Assembly (NCBI RefSeq): GCF_038725785.1
Contig: NZ_CP109796.1
Location: 2,418,001 to 2,482,000, forward strand
Length of the DNA stretch: 64,000 bases
Reading direction: 5' to 3'
Source of the DNA: Termitidicoccus mucosus
GTDB taxonomy: Bacteria > Verrucomicrobiota > Verrucomicrobiia > Opitutales > Opitutaceae
Of this stretch, positions 32,333-40,864 are shown in pieces. Within the stretch, counting starts at the first letter, position 1. Every line of letters begins with the position of its first letter. The notes below the pieces were generated by a model, which did not search any database, was not told the DNA's origin, and saw only the letters and a list, made by a program, of their open reading frames with translations. Position numbers and translations under genes: made by a program.

Positions 32333-33715
32333 ATGCAAGACCAGGATATCTCCCTTCTTCCCACCCTCCCCGACCCGTCGGGCCTGCCGCGCATCGGCAT
32401 GGTCTCGACCCACGGCTACGTCGCCGCCGCCCCGCCGCTCGGTGCGGCCGACACCGGCGGACAGGTCGTTTACGTGCTGGAACTCTCCAAGAAACTCGCC
32501 CAACTCGGCTTCGAGGTGGACATCTGGACACGCCGTTTCGAGGACCAGCCCGCCATCGACATCATCAACGACCGCGTGCGCGTAATCCGCGCGCCCTGCG
32601 GCGGGCGCGAGTTCATCGGCAAGGAATACCTCTACCGCCACCTCGGCGAGTGGGTCGAGAACGCCCGCGCGCTCATCGCCCGCCACGGCCTGGCCTATCG
32701 CTTCCTCAACAGCCACTATTGGGATGCCGGCTTCGCCACGCAGAAGCTCGCCGCCGCGCTGGGCGCGCCGCACATCCACACGCCGCACTCGCTCGGCCTC
32801 TGGAAAAAACAGCTCATGGAGCGCGATTTCCCCGAGGACGCGGCCAACTTCGAGCAGAAATACAATTTCACCGGGCGCATCCGCCACGAGACGGAGATTT
32901 TCCGCGCCAGCTCCGCCGTCATCGCCACCACGCCGCCGCAGGTGGACCTCATCGCCGAGGGCTATGGCGTGCCCGCCGCGCGCGTGCACATGGTGCCGCC
33001 CGGCTACGACGACAACCGCTTTTACGCGGTCAGCGCGCCGACCCGCGACACCATCCGCCAGCGGCTGGGCTTCGAGGGCAAGGTCGTCCTCGCGCTCGGC
33101 CGCCTCGCCCGCAACAAGGGCTACGACCTGCTCATCGACGCGTTTGCCCTCGTCGCGAAACGCGTCCCCGACGCCGTGCTTCACCTCGCGGCCGGCGGCG
33201 CGCAGGAAAACACCGAGGGCGAGCAGGCGATCCTCGACGAACTCGCCGCGCAGGCCGCCGCGCTCGGCCTGTCCGGCCGCGTGCGTTTTGGCGACAGCTA
33301 CATCTCCGAGGCCGATCTCGCGGACTACTACCGCGCCGCGGATGTGTTTGTGTTGAGCAGCCGCTACGAACCCTTCGGCATGACCGCCGTCGAGGCGATG
33401 GCCTGCGGCACGCCCGCGGTCGTCACCACGCAAGGCGGCCTTTACCGCGCGCTTACCTACGGGCGCCACGCGCTCTACGCCGACTCCTTCGACCGCGAGG
33501 ACCTGGGCATCACCATCACGAAAGTCCTCCGAGACGAGCGCCTCGCCGCCCGCCTCTCGCAGATGGGCGCGCATAAAGCCCGCAGCCTCTTCACGTGGAC
33601 GGGCATCGCGCAGCAACTCCTCAACCTCACCGAGGCCCCGGCCGGCGCGTCAGGCGACACGGCGGACAAGCCCCTCACCGGCACCAACGATCCATGGGCG
33701 GACGACGACGATTGA
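32333..33715 (+). CDS. GT4 glycosyltransferase resembling sucrose-phosphate synthase
   Basis: The 460-residue cytoplasmic GT-B enzyme matches the sucrose-phosphate synthase/sucrose synthase branch of GT4. It has GAADTGGQVVYVLELSKKLA near the N terminus, SHYWDAGFATQKLA, APHIHTPHSLGLWKK, and then VIATTPPQVDLIAEGYGVPA. The C-terminal nucleotide-sugar site includes LALGRLARNKGYDLLIDAFA and the E-x7-E motif in SRYEPFGMTAVEAMACGTPA. ATG 32333 (MQDQDISLLP) is chosen over a longer frame with no homology. The next gene, 121 bases on, starts with a sucrose-phosphatase-like domain, which supports sugar-phosphate synthesis, probably sucrose-6-phosphate. A related disaccharide-phosphate remains possible. 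Confidence 0.85.
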   Translation: MQDQDISLLPTLPDPSGLPRIGMVSTHGYVAAAPPLGAADTGGQVVYVLELSKKLAQLGFEVDIWTRRFEDQPAIDIINDRVRVIRAPCGGREFIGKEYLYRHLGEWVENARALIARHGLAYRFLNSHYWDAGFATQKLAAALGAPHIHTPHSLGLWKKQLMERDFPEDAANFEQKYNFTGRIRHETEIFRASSAVIATTPPQVDLIAEGYGVPAARVHMVPPGYDDNRFYAVSAPTRDTIRQRLGFEGKVVLALGRLARNKGYDLLIDAFALVAKRVPDAVLHLAAGGAQENTEGEQAILDELAAQAAALGLSGRVRFGDSYISEADLADYYRAADVFVLSSRYEPFGMTAVEAMACGTPAVVTTQGGLYRALTYGRHALYADSFDREDLGITITKVLRDERLAARLSQMGAHKARSLFTWTGIAQQLLNLTEAPAGASGDTADKPLTGTNDPWADDDD

Positions 33716-33836
33716 AAAGGCCAACCCCCGGAGAACTTGCGCGCTCCGCAATCCATGAACAAAACCGGGCCGGGCGCGCCTCCCTTTGTATCTTTTTTAT
33801 GAATACCGATATCCCCGGCCTCGAATTTATTGCCTC

Positions 33837-35933
33837 ATGAAACTTTTCAGCACCGACCTCGACGGCACGCTCCTCGGCAATCCCGAGGCCACCAACCGCT
33901 TCAACACCGCCTGGCGCGGCATCCCCGCGGCCAAACGCCCGCTGCTCGTTTACAACAGCGGACGCCTCATCGCCGACATGCGCGCGCTCGTCGCCGCCGG
34001 CACGCTCGCCGAGCCCGACTACCTCATCGGCGGCGTCGGCACGCAAATCCACGATTTCCGCGCCGGACGCGACCTCGACGACTTCGCCGCCACCCTGGCC
34101 GAGGGCTGGAACCGCGACCGCATCGAGGCCATTGTCGCCGCGTTTCCCGGCGTGCGCCCGCAGGCGGACGAATTCCAGCACGCCTACAAATCGAGCTGGC
34201 ATCTCGACCATGCCACCCCCGAGCAACTCGACGAACTCCAGCGCCGGCTCGGCGCAACCGGGCTGCCCGTCGCGCTCGTCTATTCCAGCCAGCGCGATCT
34301 CGACATCCTCCCGCGCGGCGCCAGCAAAGGCGACGCCCTCCGCTGGCTTTGCGAACGCCTCGGCATCCCGCTCGACGAAGTGCTCGTTGCCGGCGACACC
34401 GGCAACGACGCCAGCATGTTCCGCCTCCCCGGCGTGCGCGGCATCATCGTCGAGAACGCCAACCCCGAGCTTTTCAGCGCCACCGTCGACATCCCCTGCT
34501 ACACCTCGCGCCACATCCTTGCCGACGGTGTGCTCGACGGCCTCGCCCACCACGGCGTCATCCGCCGCGCGCCTTCCGCCGACGACACCGGCATCCCGCG
34601 CGAGCGGATGCAGCCCGAGTTCCGCCTCCTCTTCACCGGCACCAAGCTCGGCTCGCTCAACGACGACGAGAAAAACCTCATCACCACCGCCTACGAGCAC
34701 GCGCTCATCGCCGTGCGCAAAAACATCACCCCGCTCGGCTTTTCCGCCTGCTCGCTCGACGACAACGCCGTCACCGGCACCGACGCCAACTACCGCTCCG
34801 TCTGGGCCCGCGACGGCGCCATCACCATTCTCAACACCCTCGACCTTGACGACGCCGACATCCGCGCCGCCCAGCGCGCCACGCTCGAAACGCTCCTCCG
34901 CGCCACCTCGCCCGCCGGCCAGATCCCGGCCAATGTCCGCATCGACGACCACCGCCCCGACTACGGCGGAGTGGGCAACATCTGCTCCATCGACAGCGGC
35001 CTCTGGGTCATCATTGCCTGCTACAACCACCACCTGCGCACCGGCGACCTCGACTTCCTGCGCTCGCAGGCCGACCGCCTCCAGGTCGCGATGAACTGGC
35101 TCAGCGCGCACGACAGCAACAACGACGGCCTGCTCGAAATCCCCGAGGCCGGCGACTGGACCGACCTCTTCGGCCGCTCCTACAACGTCCTCTACGACGA
35201 AATCCTCTGGTATCGCGCCAACGTGTGCTACGGCCGCATCCTCGAATTTCTGGGCGACACGGCGCGCGCCGCCGATTACCTCGGCTGGTCGCAGCGCATC
35301 CGCAGCCGGATTCTGGATGCGTTCTGGCCCACCACGCGCATGGCCGAGCCCGCCGCCATGCCGACCGCGCCCTCCAACCGTTTCGCCGACCGCCAGTTCG
35401 GCCTCGGCGACACCCAATACCTGCTCGCCGAGATCACACCCTTCGCCTTCAACTGGCGCTGCGACGTGCTCGGCAACATCCTCGCCAGCCTCATGCACCT
35501 GCTCGACATCGAGCGCGCCCGCACCGCGTTTCGTTTCATGTGGGGCGTCGGCGTCAACCAGCCCTGGCCCGTCGCCAACCTCTATCCCGTCGTGCAGGCC
35601 GGCGACCCCGACTGGCGCGCCTACTACACGGTCAACCTCCTCAACCTTCCCCACCATTACCACAACGGCGGCATCTGGCCCTTCATCGGCGGCATGTGGG
35701 TGCGTTTCATCCACCGCCTTGGTTTCCACGAGGTCGCCTGCCGCGAACTCGTGCAACTGGCGAAGCTCAACCGCCTCGGACGCGACCGCGAGTGGGAGTT
35801 CAACGAATGGGTGCACGGCGTGACCGGGCGGCCGATGGGCAAGGCCTACCAGGCGTGGTCCGCCGCCTCCTTCATCCGCGCCTGCCACGAACTCGAAGCC
35901 GCGCCCGGCATCGGCGCAGGCCAGCGGGATTGA
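33837..35933 (+). CDS. Fusion of sucrose-phosphatase-like HAD domain with a GH100-like (alpha/alpha)6 glycosidase domain
   Basis: The protein has 698 residues. Residues 1-245 form a HAD-IIB domain close to sucrose-6-phosphate phosphatase: nucleophile Asp7 and Asp9 in STDLDGT, YNSGR, GGVGTQIHDF, Lys164 in PRGASKGDALRW and VAGDTGNDASMF (184-195). Residues from about 260 to the end form a helical-barrel domain like neutral invertase (GH100) or amylo-alpha-1,6-glucosidase. It has YRSVWARDGAI (319-329), DYGGVGNICSIDSGLWVIIA (375-394) and DWTDLFGRSYNVLYDEILWY (440-459), later HHYHNGGIWPFIGG. It follows the SPS-like gene on the same strand. One polypeptide would thus dephosphorylate a disaccharide phosphate and contain a fold that hydrolyses the product or another glycan. 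Substrates are inferred. Confidence 0.82.
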   Translation: MKLFSTDLDGTLLGNPEATNRFNTAWRGIPAAKRPLLVYNSGRLIADMRALVAAGTLAEPDYLIGGVGTQIHDFRAGRDLDDFAATLAEGWNRDRIEAIVAAFPGVRPQADEFQHAYKSSWHLDHATPEQLDELQRRLGATGLPVALVYSSQRDLDILPRGASKGDALRWLCERLGIPLDEVLVAGDTGNDASMFRLPGVRGIIVENANPELFSATVDIPCYTSRHILADGVLDGLAHHGVIRRAPSADDTGIPRERMQPEFRLLFTGTKLGSLNDDEKNLITTAYEHALIAVRKNITPLGFSACSLDDNAVTGTDANYRSVWARDGAITILNTLDLDDADIRAAQRATLETLLRATSPAGQIPANVRIDDHRPDYGGVGNICSIDSGLWVIIACYNHHLRTGDLDFLRSQADRLQVAMNWLSAHDSNNDGLLEIPEAGDWTDLFGRSYNVLYDEILWYRANVCYGRILEFLGDTARAADYLGWSQRIRSRILDAFWPTTRMAEPAAMPTAPSNRFADRQFGLGDTQYLLAEITPFAFNWRCDVLGNILASLMHLLDIERARTAFRFMWGVGVNQPWPVANLYPVVQAGDPDWRAYYTVNLLNLPHHYHNGGIWPFIGGMWVRFIHRLGFHEVACRELVQLAKLNRLGRDREWEFNEWVHGVTGRPMGKAYQAWSAASFIRACHELEAAPGIGAGQRD

Positions 35934-36007
35934 GCCTGAAAAGAGGTTTTAACCGCGAAGGACACGAAATGCGCGAAGCATGTCCGGAAACCTTCGCGCG
36001 GCAGCGC

Positions 36008-36142
36008 GCCGTAGCGCAGGCATCCTGCCTGCCGTCGTTATTTTATCGCGCGAAGCGCGGTATTCTTTTGGGAAGGAGAGAAAAAGTCAGCGGCGCTTCG
36101 CGCCTTCGGTATCGACGGCAGGCAGGATGCCTGCGCTACGGC
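36008..36142. repeat. Element with perfect 30-base terminal inverted repeats
   Basis: The left arm at 36008-36037 (gccgtagcgcaggcatcctg...) is exactly complementary to the right arm at 36113-36142. The 75-base interior holds a smaller GC palindrome (gcgcgaagcgcgg, gcgcttcgcgcc). It lies between the ends of convergent genes and codes for nothing visible. It could be a MITE-like element or a strong bidirectional terminator. Confidence 0.85.
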
Positions 36143-36158
36143 ACGAGGCGTGAAAGCC

Positions 36159-37082
36159 TCACTTTGCAAAGGCGACGCGGATGGCGTGGTTGATGGCGGG
36201 GATTTGCGCGGAGCCGTGGTTGTCGTCCTCGAAAACGTAGAGGGTGTTTTCCAAGCCGACATCGGCGAGCGAGGCGGAAAGCTCGCGGGCATTGTCCACC
36301 TGGCGGCGGGCGATGACCCGTTCGGCGCGGTGGGCGGGTTGCCGGCTTGGGCGGGGCGTCTGTTCCAGCGAACCGACCGTGATGACGAGGCGCGGTGATG
36401 TATTTTTTTGTTGGATACTGGAAGACCGGGCCTTCAGGAACGCGTCGCGCTCGGCGAGGATGCGGCGGTGATTCCACCAGATGGACGGGCTGGACGCGAC
36501 GTAGCGCTGGAACGCCCCGGGGCGGGTGAAGAGCGCGTGCAGGGTGAAAAGCCCGCCGTAGGAATGGCCGAAGAGCGTCTGGCGCGACGGGTCGAGCCTG
36601 AACCCGGCGGCGAGAAGCGGCTTGAGTTCGTTTTCGATGAAGTCGAGGAAACGGTCGGCCCCGCCCTGCTTGCTGCCGGAAAAATCGCCGGTGTCGGACA
36701 GGTCGGGCGCGGGCGGGGTGTAGTCCTCGGCGCGCGCGACGAGGTCGAGGTCGCCGGAGACAGGATAGCCGATGCCGACGACGATGCCGGGATGGATGCC
36801 GAGCGCGGCGCCGCGCTCGCGCCACGACCGGCTGATGAGCGCGGCGAACGGGAACGTGCCGTTGCCATCGAGGACATAGAGGACCGGAAACCCTTCGGCG
36901 GGCGGAGGCGTGTCGGGAACGGAGATGAAAATGCGATAATCCCGCCCGGTCGCGGACGAGTGAATGTCGCGCTGGCGGCCTTGCACGAAGGCGGGGCAAT
37001 CCCGCCATTCCGCGGATGAGGCGGCGGATAGCGGAAGGGCGCAAAACAACGCGGCGGCGATGAGGAGCGGGAGTGATTTCAT
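36159..37082 (-). CDS. Secreted siderophore esterase-like alpha/beta hydrolase (esterase D/IroE type)
   Basis: The 307-residue protein has a signal peptide (SLPLLIAAALFCALPLSAA) and an esterase-D-like hydrolase domain. The catalytic Ser lies in RQTLFGHSYGGLFTLHAL and the His near the C terminus in VFEDDNHGSA. YRIFISVPDTPPPAEGFPVL and YVLDGNGTFPFAALI are typical of the IroE/Fes-like group, which cleaves trilactone siderophores in the periplasm. The neighbouring TonB siderophore receptor and AraC regulator make that role likely. ATG 37082 (MKSLPLLIAA) gives the proper signal peptide. A 385-base gap full of palindromes separates it from the receptor gene. Confidence 0.83.
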   Translation of the reverse strand: MKSLPLLIAAALFCALPLSAASSAEWRDCPAFVQGRQRDIHSSATGRDYRIFISVPDTPPPAEGFPVLYVLDGNGTFPFAALISRSWRERGAALGIHPGIVVGIGYPVSGDLDLVARAEDYTPPAPDLSDTGDFSGSKQGGADRFLDFIENELKPLLAAGFRLDPSRQTLFGHSYGGLFTLHALFTRPGAFQRYVASSPSIWWNHRRILAERDAFLKARSSSIQQKNTSPRLVITVGSLEQTPRPSRQPAHRAERVIARRQVDNARELSASLADVGLENTLYVFEDDNHGSAQIPAINHAIRVAFAK

Positions 37083-37139
37083 GAAGGAACAAGGCCAGTT
37101 GCGAATGAGATTGGCGCCTTGGAGGGCGCAGTCGGAGGG

Positions 37140-37250
37140 CGGCGGGTTGCGTGGATTGCGTGGCATGGGCGTCCCCGCCCATGTTTTTCCGGGGATGGCG
37201 GCGCGGAGCGCCGCCGCACGGGCGAGTCGCCCGTGCCACTCGACCCGGCG
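37140..37250. repeat. Cluster of short GC palindromes
   Basis: Successive hairpins (catgggcg/cgcccatg, ggcggcgc/gcgccgcc, cacgggcg/cgcccgtg) lie in the esterase-receptor gap. Similar blocks occur in the element at 49158-49346, so this may be a decayed relative. Confidence 0.55.
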
Positions 37251-37290
37251 GGGCGGCGCAAAAAGTGCCATTTCAGTTCGCATATGGTGT

Positions 37291-37422
37291 AATACCATTT
37301 CCGAACCATTTTCACACTTATCAGGGTAGGGCGAGGCGTCCCCGCCGAGCCGCAGGCCGGCAACGGCTCGGCGGGGACGCCTCGCCCTACCCAAAGGGGT
37401 GATTTTAATTGGGAATTGGTAC
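37291..37422. repeat. Dispersed repeat, long form (copy d)
   Basis: The hairpin core at 37324-37392 has arms gggtagggcgaggcgtcccc / cgcctcgccctaccc. It is bounded by an imperfect outer inverted repeat (taccatttcc near 37293, gggaattggta near 37411). The right flank matches the 26.3 kb copy. It sits just downstream of the TonB receptor stop. Confidence 0.78.
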
Positions 37423-37467
37423 AAGGGCATCGCTTGGGAAACGCATGCGGGGCCGGGAGCGCGCAGG

Positions 37468-39696
37468 TCACCAGTTGTAGCGGACGCTGAGCGAGACGTT
37501 GCGGCCGGAGCCATACCAGGCGGCGCTCGGCGCGGTGGAGGTGGCGACGTAGCGCTTGTCCGCGAGATTGGTCGCGCTCAGGCGGAGGGCGGCGCCCTTG
37601 AGCGCGGGGAACTTTTTGCCGAGGTCGTAACTGATGGCCGCATCGACGAGCGTATAGCCGGGCACCTTGATGGTGTTGGCGTCGTTGCCGTAGCTTTCGC
37701 CGACGTAGCGCACGCCCGCGCCGGCGGTCAGGCCGTCGAGCGGGCCGGAGGAAAAGACGTAGGAGAGCCAGAGGGAGGCCATGTCCTCGGGCACGGCGGA
37801 GGGCGCGTTGCCCTTGGGCGGCGCGGAGGGAGAGGCGGAGTTTTTGGTGATTTCAGGGTCGAGGCGGGTCCACGTCGCGATGGCGTCGAGATTTTTGACC
37901 AGCGAGATTTTGCCCTCAAACTCGATGCCGCGGATGCGCACCTCGCCGACCTGCACGGAGCCGACGCCGCCCGGATCGGCCATCACGCGGTTGGTCTCGG
38001 TGAGCTGGAAAAGCGAGAGCGTGAGCAGCGCGTCGAAGGCGGCGGGTTTGTATTTGAGGCCGGCCTCGTATTGCCCGCCCTCGGTGGGTTCGCGCAGCGG
38101 CTGGCCGGAGGCGTCGGTGCTGGAATAAGGGGCGGAGTCAAACGAGGTGGCGTAGCTGGCGTAGGGCGCAAGGCCGTTGTCGAACAGGTAGAGAAGCCCG
38201 GCGCGCCACGTGACGGAGTCGGGCTTGATGTCCACTTTGCGCACGGTGCCGTTGCGGTAGGAGATCGTCTGGTTGACATCATATTCGTCGCGGCGGAGGC
38301 CGAGCGTGGCGCGGAAGCCGCCGAACGAGGCCTGCTCCTGAAGGTAGAAACCGATCTGCCGCTCGATCGTGTCCTGAAGGAAGGACTGGGCGGGATTCGC
38401 GCTGAAGCTGATGCCGGAGTAAACGGGATTGTAGATGTTGATGGACGGCGCGGTGCCGATGAGCCGGGTGTGCTCCCAATCGCTGTAGAGAAAATCGAAG
38501 CCGGTGAGGACGGTGTGCTTCACGCCGCCGGTCGCGAATTTGGACTGGAGATGAGTGTCCACCGCGATGCCGTCGGTCTCGCCGTAGCCCCAGGCGGAAC
38601 GGCGCGTGTAGTCGCCGGCGGGCGTGGCGTCGCCGGTGCCGCCGACGATGCCCTTGTAGTCGGTCTTCACGTGCGAGTAGCGGAAATTCTGGCGGAGCGT
38701 GAAGGTGTCGTTGAAGACGTAGTCAAACGCATAGCCGGCCGCGTGCTGGTCGCGGTCAAAGTTGTTCCAGGTGGGTTCGCCGAGGAAGGTGGAGGGGTCG
38801 ATGTAGCCGTGGTCGCCGGGCTTGAGCGTGCCGGTTTGCGGGAGGAACTGATAGGTCGAGCCGCCGTTGTCCTTTTGGTATTGGGTGAGGAACGTGAGCG
38901 AGGCTTTGTCGGTGATTTTCCAGGTGAGGCTGGGCGCGACAAAGATGCGCTGCAACTCGGTGTGATCGACCTCGGCGTCGCCGTCGCGAAACAGACCGGC
39001 GACACGGTAGAGGAGCCGATTGGACGAGGTCAGCGCGCCAGAGACGTCGAGGGTGGCCTGGATGGTGTCGTAACTGCCCACCTGCAACTCCACGGAATCC
39101 TTCACGGCCACGCCGGGACGCTTGCTGACGAGATTGACCAGGCCGCCGGGCGCGACCTGCCCGTAGAGCACGGCGGAGGGGCCTTTCAACACCTCGACGC
39201 GCTCGAGGCCAAACAGGTCAAACTGGGCGCGCGTCCATTGCCCGCCGCTCGGCGCGCGCAGGTTGTCGAGGTAGGTGTTGCTGGCGAAGCCGCCCGCCTC
39301 GAAGCCGCGAACCTTGAGCGTGTCCACGCGGCTGTCGATGCCCTGAAACTCGGCTTGCACGCCGGCCACGTAGCTGACGGCGTCGGTGAGACGCTGCACG
39401 CCGCGCGCATCCATTTCGTTGCGGCCGATGACGGTCAGCGACTGCGAGGTCTCGACCAGCGGCGTGCTGGTCTTGGTGCCGGCAAGACTGCGGTCGGCGA
39501 CAAACAACTCCGAAAAGAGGCGGTCGCCCTTGACGGTGAGCCGGTCGAGGGCGACGACCTCGGCATCATGCGAAGCGGACCCGCCGGAGCCCGATGCGGC
39601 GGTCGATTGGGCCGCGGCCGGCAGGCCCGAGGTGAGCAGCGCGGCGAGCAGGATTCCAAGTTGAGAAACGGGGCGGATGCGGATGACGGATTTCAT
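37468..39696 (-). CDS. TonB-dependent siderophore receptor (FhuA/FoxA type)
   Basis: The 742-residue outer-membrane protein has a signal peptide (SQLGILLAALLTSGLPAAAQ). A plug domain follows, with TPLVETSQSLTVIGRNEMDA, the family block YVAGVQAEFQGIDSRVDTLK and VEVLKGPSAVLYGQVAPGG. The rest is a 22-strand barrel ending in an aromatic residue (SLSVRYNW), the usual assembly signal. Sequence features match the ferric-hydroxamate/ferrioxamine-type receptors (TIGR01783-like). No STN signalling domain is seen. ATG 39696 (MKSVIRIRPV) fits the signal peptide. It is followed on the same strand by a siderophore esterase and preceded by an AraC-type regulator, forming a ferric-siderophore uptake locus. 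Confidence 0.93.
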   Translation of the reverse strand: MKSVIRIRPVSQLGILLAALLTSGLPAAAQSTAASGSGGSASHDAEVVALDRLTVKGDRLFSELFVADRSLAGTKTSTPLVETSQSLTVIGRNEMDARGVQRLTDAVSYVAGVQAEFQGIDSRVDTLKVRGFEAGGFASNTYLDNLRAPSGGQWTRAQFDLFGLERVEVLKGPSAVLYGQVAPGGLVNLVSKRPGVAVKDSVELQVGSYDTIQATLDVSGALTSSNRLLYRVAGLFRDGDAEVDHTELQRIFVAPSLTWKITDKASLTFLTQYQKDNGGSTYQFLPQTGTLKPGDHGYIDPSTFLGEPTWNNFDRDQHAAGYAFDYVFNDTFTLRQNFRYSHVKTDYKGIVGGTGDATPAGDYTRRSAWGYGETDGIAVDTHLQSKFATGGVKHTVLTGFDFLYSDWEHTRLIGTAPSINIYNPVYSGISFSANPAQSFLQDTIERQIGFYLQEQASFGGFRATLGLRRDEYDVNQTISYRNGTVRKVDIKPDSVTWRAGLLYLFDNGLAPYASYATSFDSAPYSSTDASGQPLREPTEGGQYEAGLKYKPAAFDALLTLSLFQLTETNRVMADPGGVGSVQVGEVRIRGIEFEGKISLVKNLDAIATWTRLDPEITKNSASPSAPPKGNAPSAVPEDMASLWLSYVFSSGPLDGLTAGAGVRYVGESYGNDANTIKVPGYTLVDAAISYDLGKKFPALKGAALRLSATNLADKRYVATSTAPSAAWYGSGRNVSLSVRYNW

Positions 39697-39792
39697 GCGG
39701 AAGGGAATTATCCCAATTCGCAGGCGGCAAAATCCACCTGTTGCGGGCATATTTTTACCTGCCGGCGGCCAGGGCGGGCGGCGGCGGACGCG

Positions 39793-40812
39793 TCACGTCG
39801 CGTCGGCCAGTTGGAAGCGTTTCGGATTCTGCCCGAACTGGCGGCGGAAGGCCGCGGCGAAGTTGCTCGGGTTGTTGTATCCAACCAGGGATGACACCTC
39901 GATCACCGAGGCGCGCCCGGCGCTCAGCAAGGCCCGCGCATGTTCCATGCGGAGGGCGCGCAGGAAACCAAAAACCGTCGTGCCGTGCGCGGCGCGAAAG
40001 GCGCGCTTGAGCGTGGTCTCGCTCAGCCCGACCGACCGCGCCAGCTCGGCGAGCGACGGCGGCGCGTCCATCCGGCGCAACAACAGGTCCGTGGCGAGCC
40101 GCACGCCCTCAACCGGCTTCACCGCGCGATCCGCGGATGCCTCCAGCCAGGTTTCGAGCCCGGAGAGGAAGGCGACGAGCATGTCGTTGCAGCGCGCCTC
40201 GATCATGAGCGAGCGGCAGGCGCCGGAAAACGGGCAGCGGCGGAGCGATTCGACCGCGAGCCGCGCCGACGGCGGCAGCACGAGCGGCGGCAGAGCGCCG
40301 GGCGGGAGTTCGCCGGTCGCGATTTTCAGCAGGAACGCGGCGCCGCGCGAATCGTCGCCGGCCAGGGTTTCCCGCAGGGAGCGGCCGGAAATGGAAATGC
40401 AAACATGAAAGGCGGGCTCCGCCGCCTCGCGCTCCAAAGCGGCGGCGGCCGCATGCCCGCGCGTGGTTTCGACAAACATGCGTTCAAGGGACGCGGAGGC
40501 CGCCCCGGCTTTTTTGTCCGCCAGCACAAACACGAGCCGGATCAACGGTGGCGGGGCGGATATTCCCCGGGCCGGCGAGAGATTCGGGAGCCGGGCGGCA
40601 TTGTCCCGGAAGGCGTCGGGCGCGCGGCGCGGCGGCCATTCGCCCCAATGCAAACACACGCCGGACCTCACCACATGGCGCCGCGGCGCGGCGACAGCGG
40701 CGGCGGGCGCGGCGGGAGGCCGTCCGTCCGGCGCTTGCGGCGCGGGCGCGGCGATGGCGGGAGCGTGGACGCCACCGCTGGAAAAACCTTGCGTGTCGAT
40801 GAACCAGGTCAT
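39793..40812 (-). CDS. AraC-family regulator of siderophore uptake (PchR-like)
   Basis: The 339-residue protein has a variable N-terminal ligand domain rich in Ala and Pro and a C-terminal AraC double helix-turn-helix. The first is PSLAELARSVGLSETTLKRA, the second VIEVSSLVGYNNPSNFAAAF, followed by RRQFGQNPKRF. The middle portion (CPFSGACRSLMIEARCNDML) resembles PchR-type regulators, which activate siderophore receptors when bound to the ferric siderophore. The gene ends 97 bases before the receptor start on the same strand. ATG 40812 (MTWFIDTQGF) is chosen because the upstream in-frame extension overlaps the DUF4198 gene. Confidence 0.85.
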   Translation of the reverse strand: MTWFIDTQGFSSGGVHAPAIAAPAPQAPDGRPPAAPAAAVAAPRRHVVRSGVCLHWGEWPPRRAPDAFRDNAARLPNLSPARGISAPPPLIRLVFVLADKKAGAASASLERMFVETTRGHAAAAALEREAAEPAFHVCISISGRSLRETLAGDDSRGAAFLLKIATGELPPGALPPLVLPPSARLAVESLRRCPFSGACRSLMIEARCNDMLVAFLSGLETWLEASADRAVKPVEGVRLATDLLLRRMDAPPSLAELARSVGLSETTLKRAFRAAHGTTVFGFLRALRMEHARALLSAGRASVIEVSSLVGYNNPSNFAAAFRRQFGQNPKRFQLADAT

Positions 40813-40864
40813 GCGTTGCGTCGGGCCGCGCGAGGGGCGCGCGCGACGGCTTCGGAGATCGCGT

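Noticed and set aside
33675-35888. 737-codon minus-strand frame opposite the phosphatase-glycosidase fusion
   Set aside because: It is a shadow frame of a well-supported gene with biased composition and no recognisable motif.
37399-39894. 831-codon plus-strand frame opposite the siderophore receptor
   Set aside because: It is antisense to a receptor with signal peptide, plug and barrel; the composition is typical of an opposite-strand shadow.
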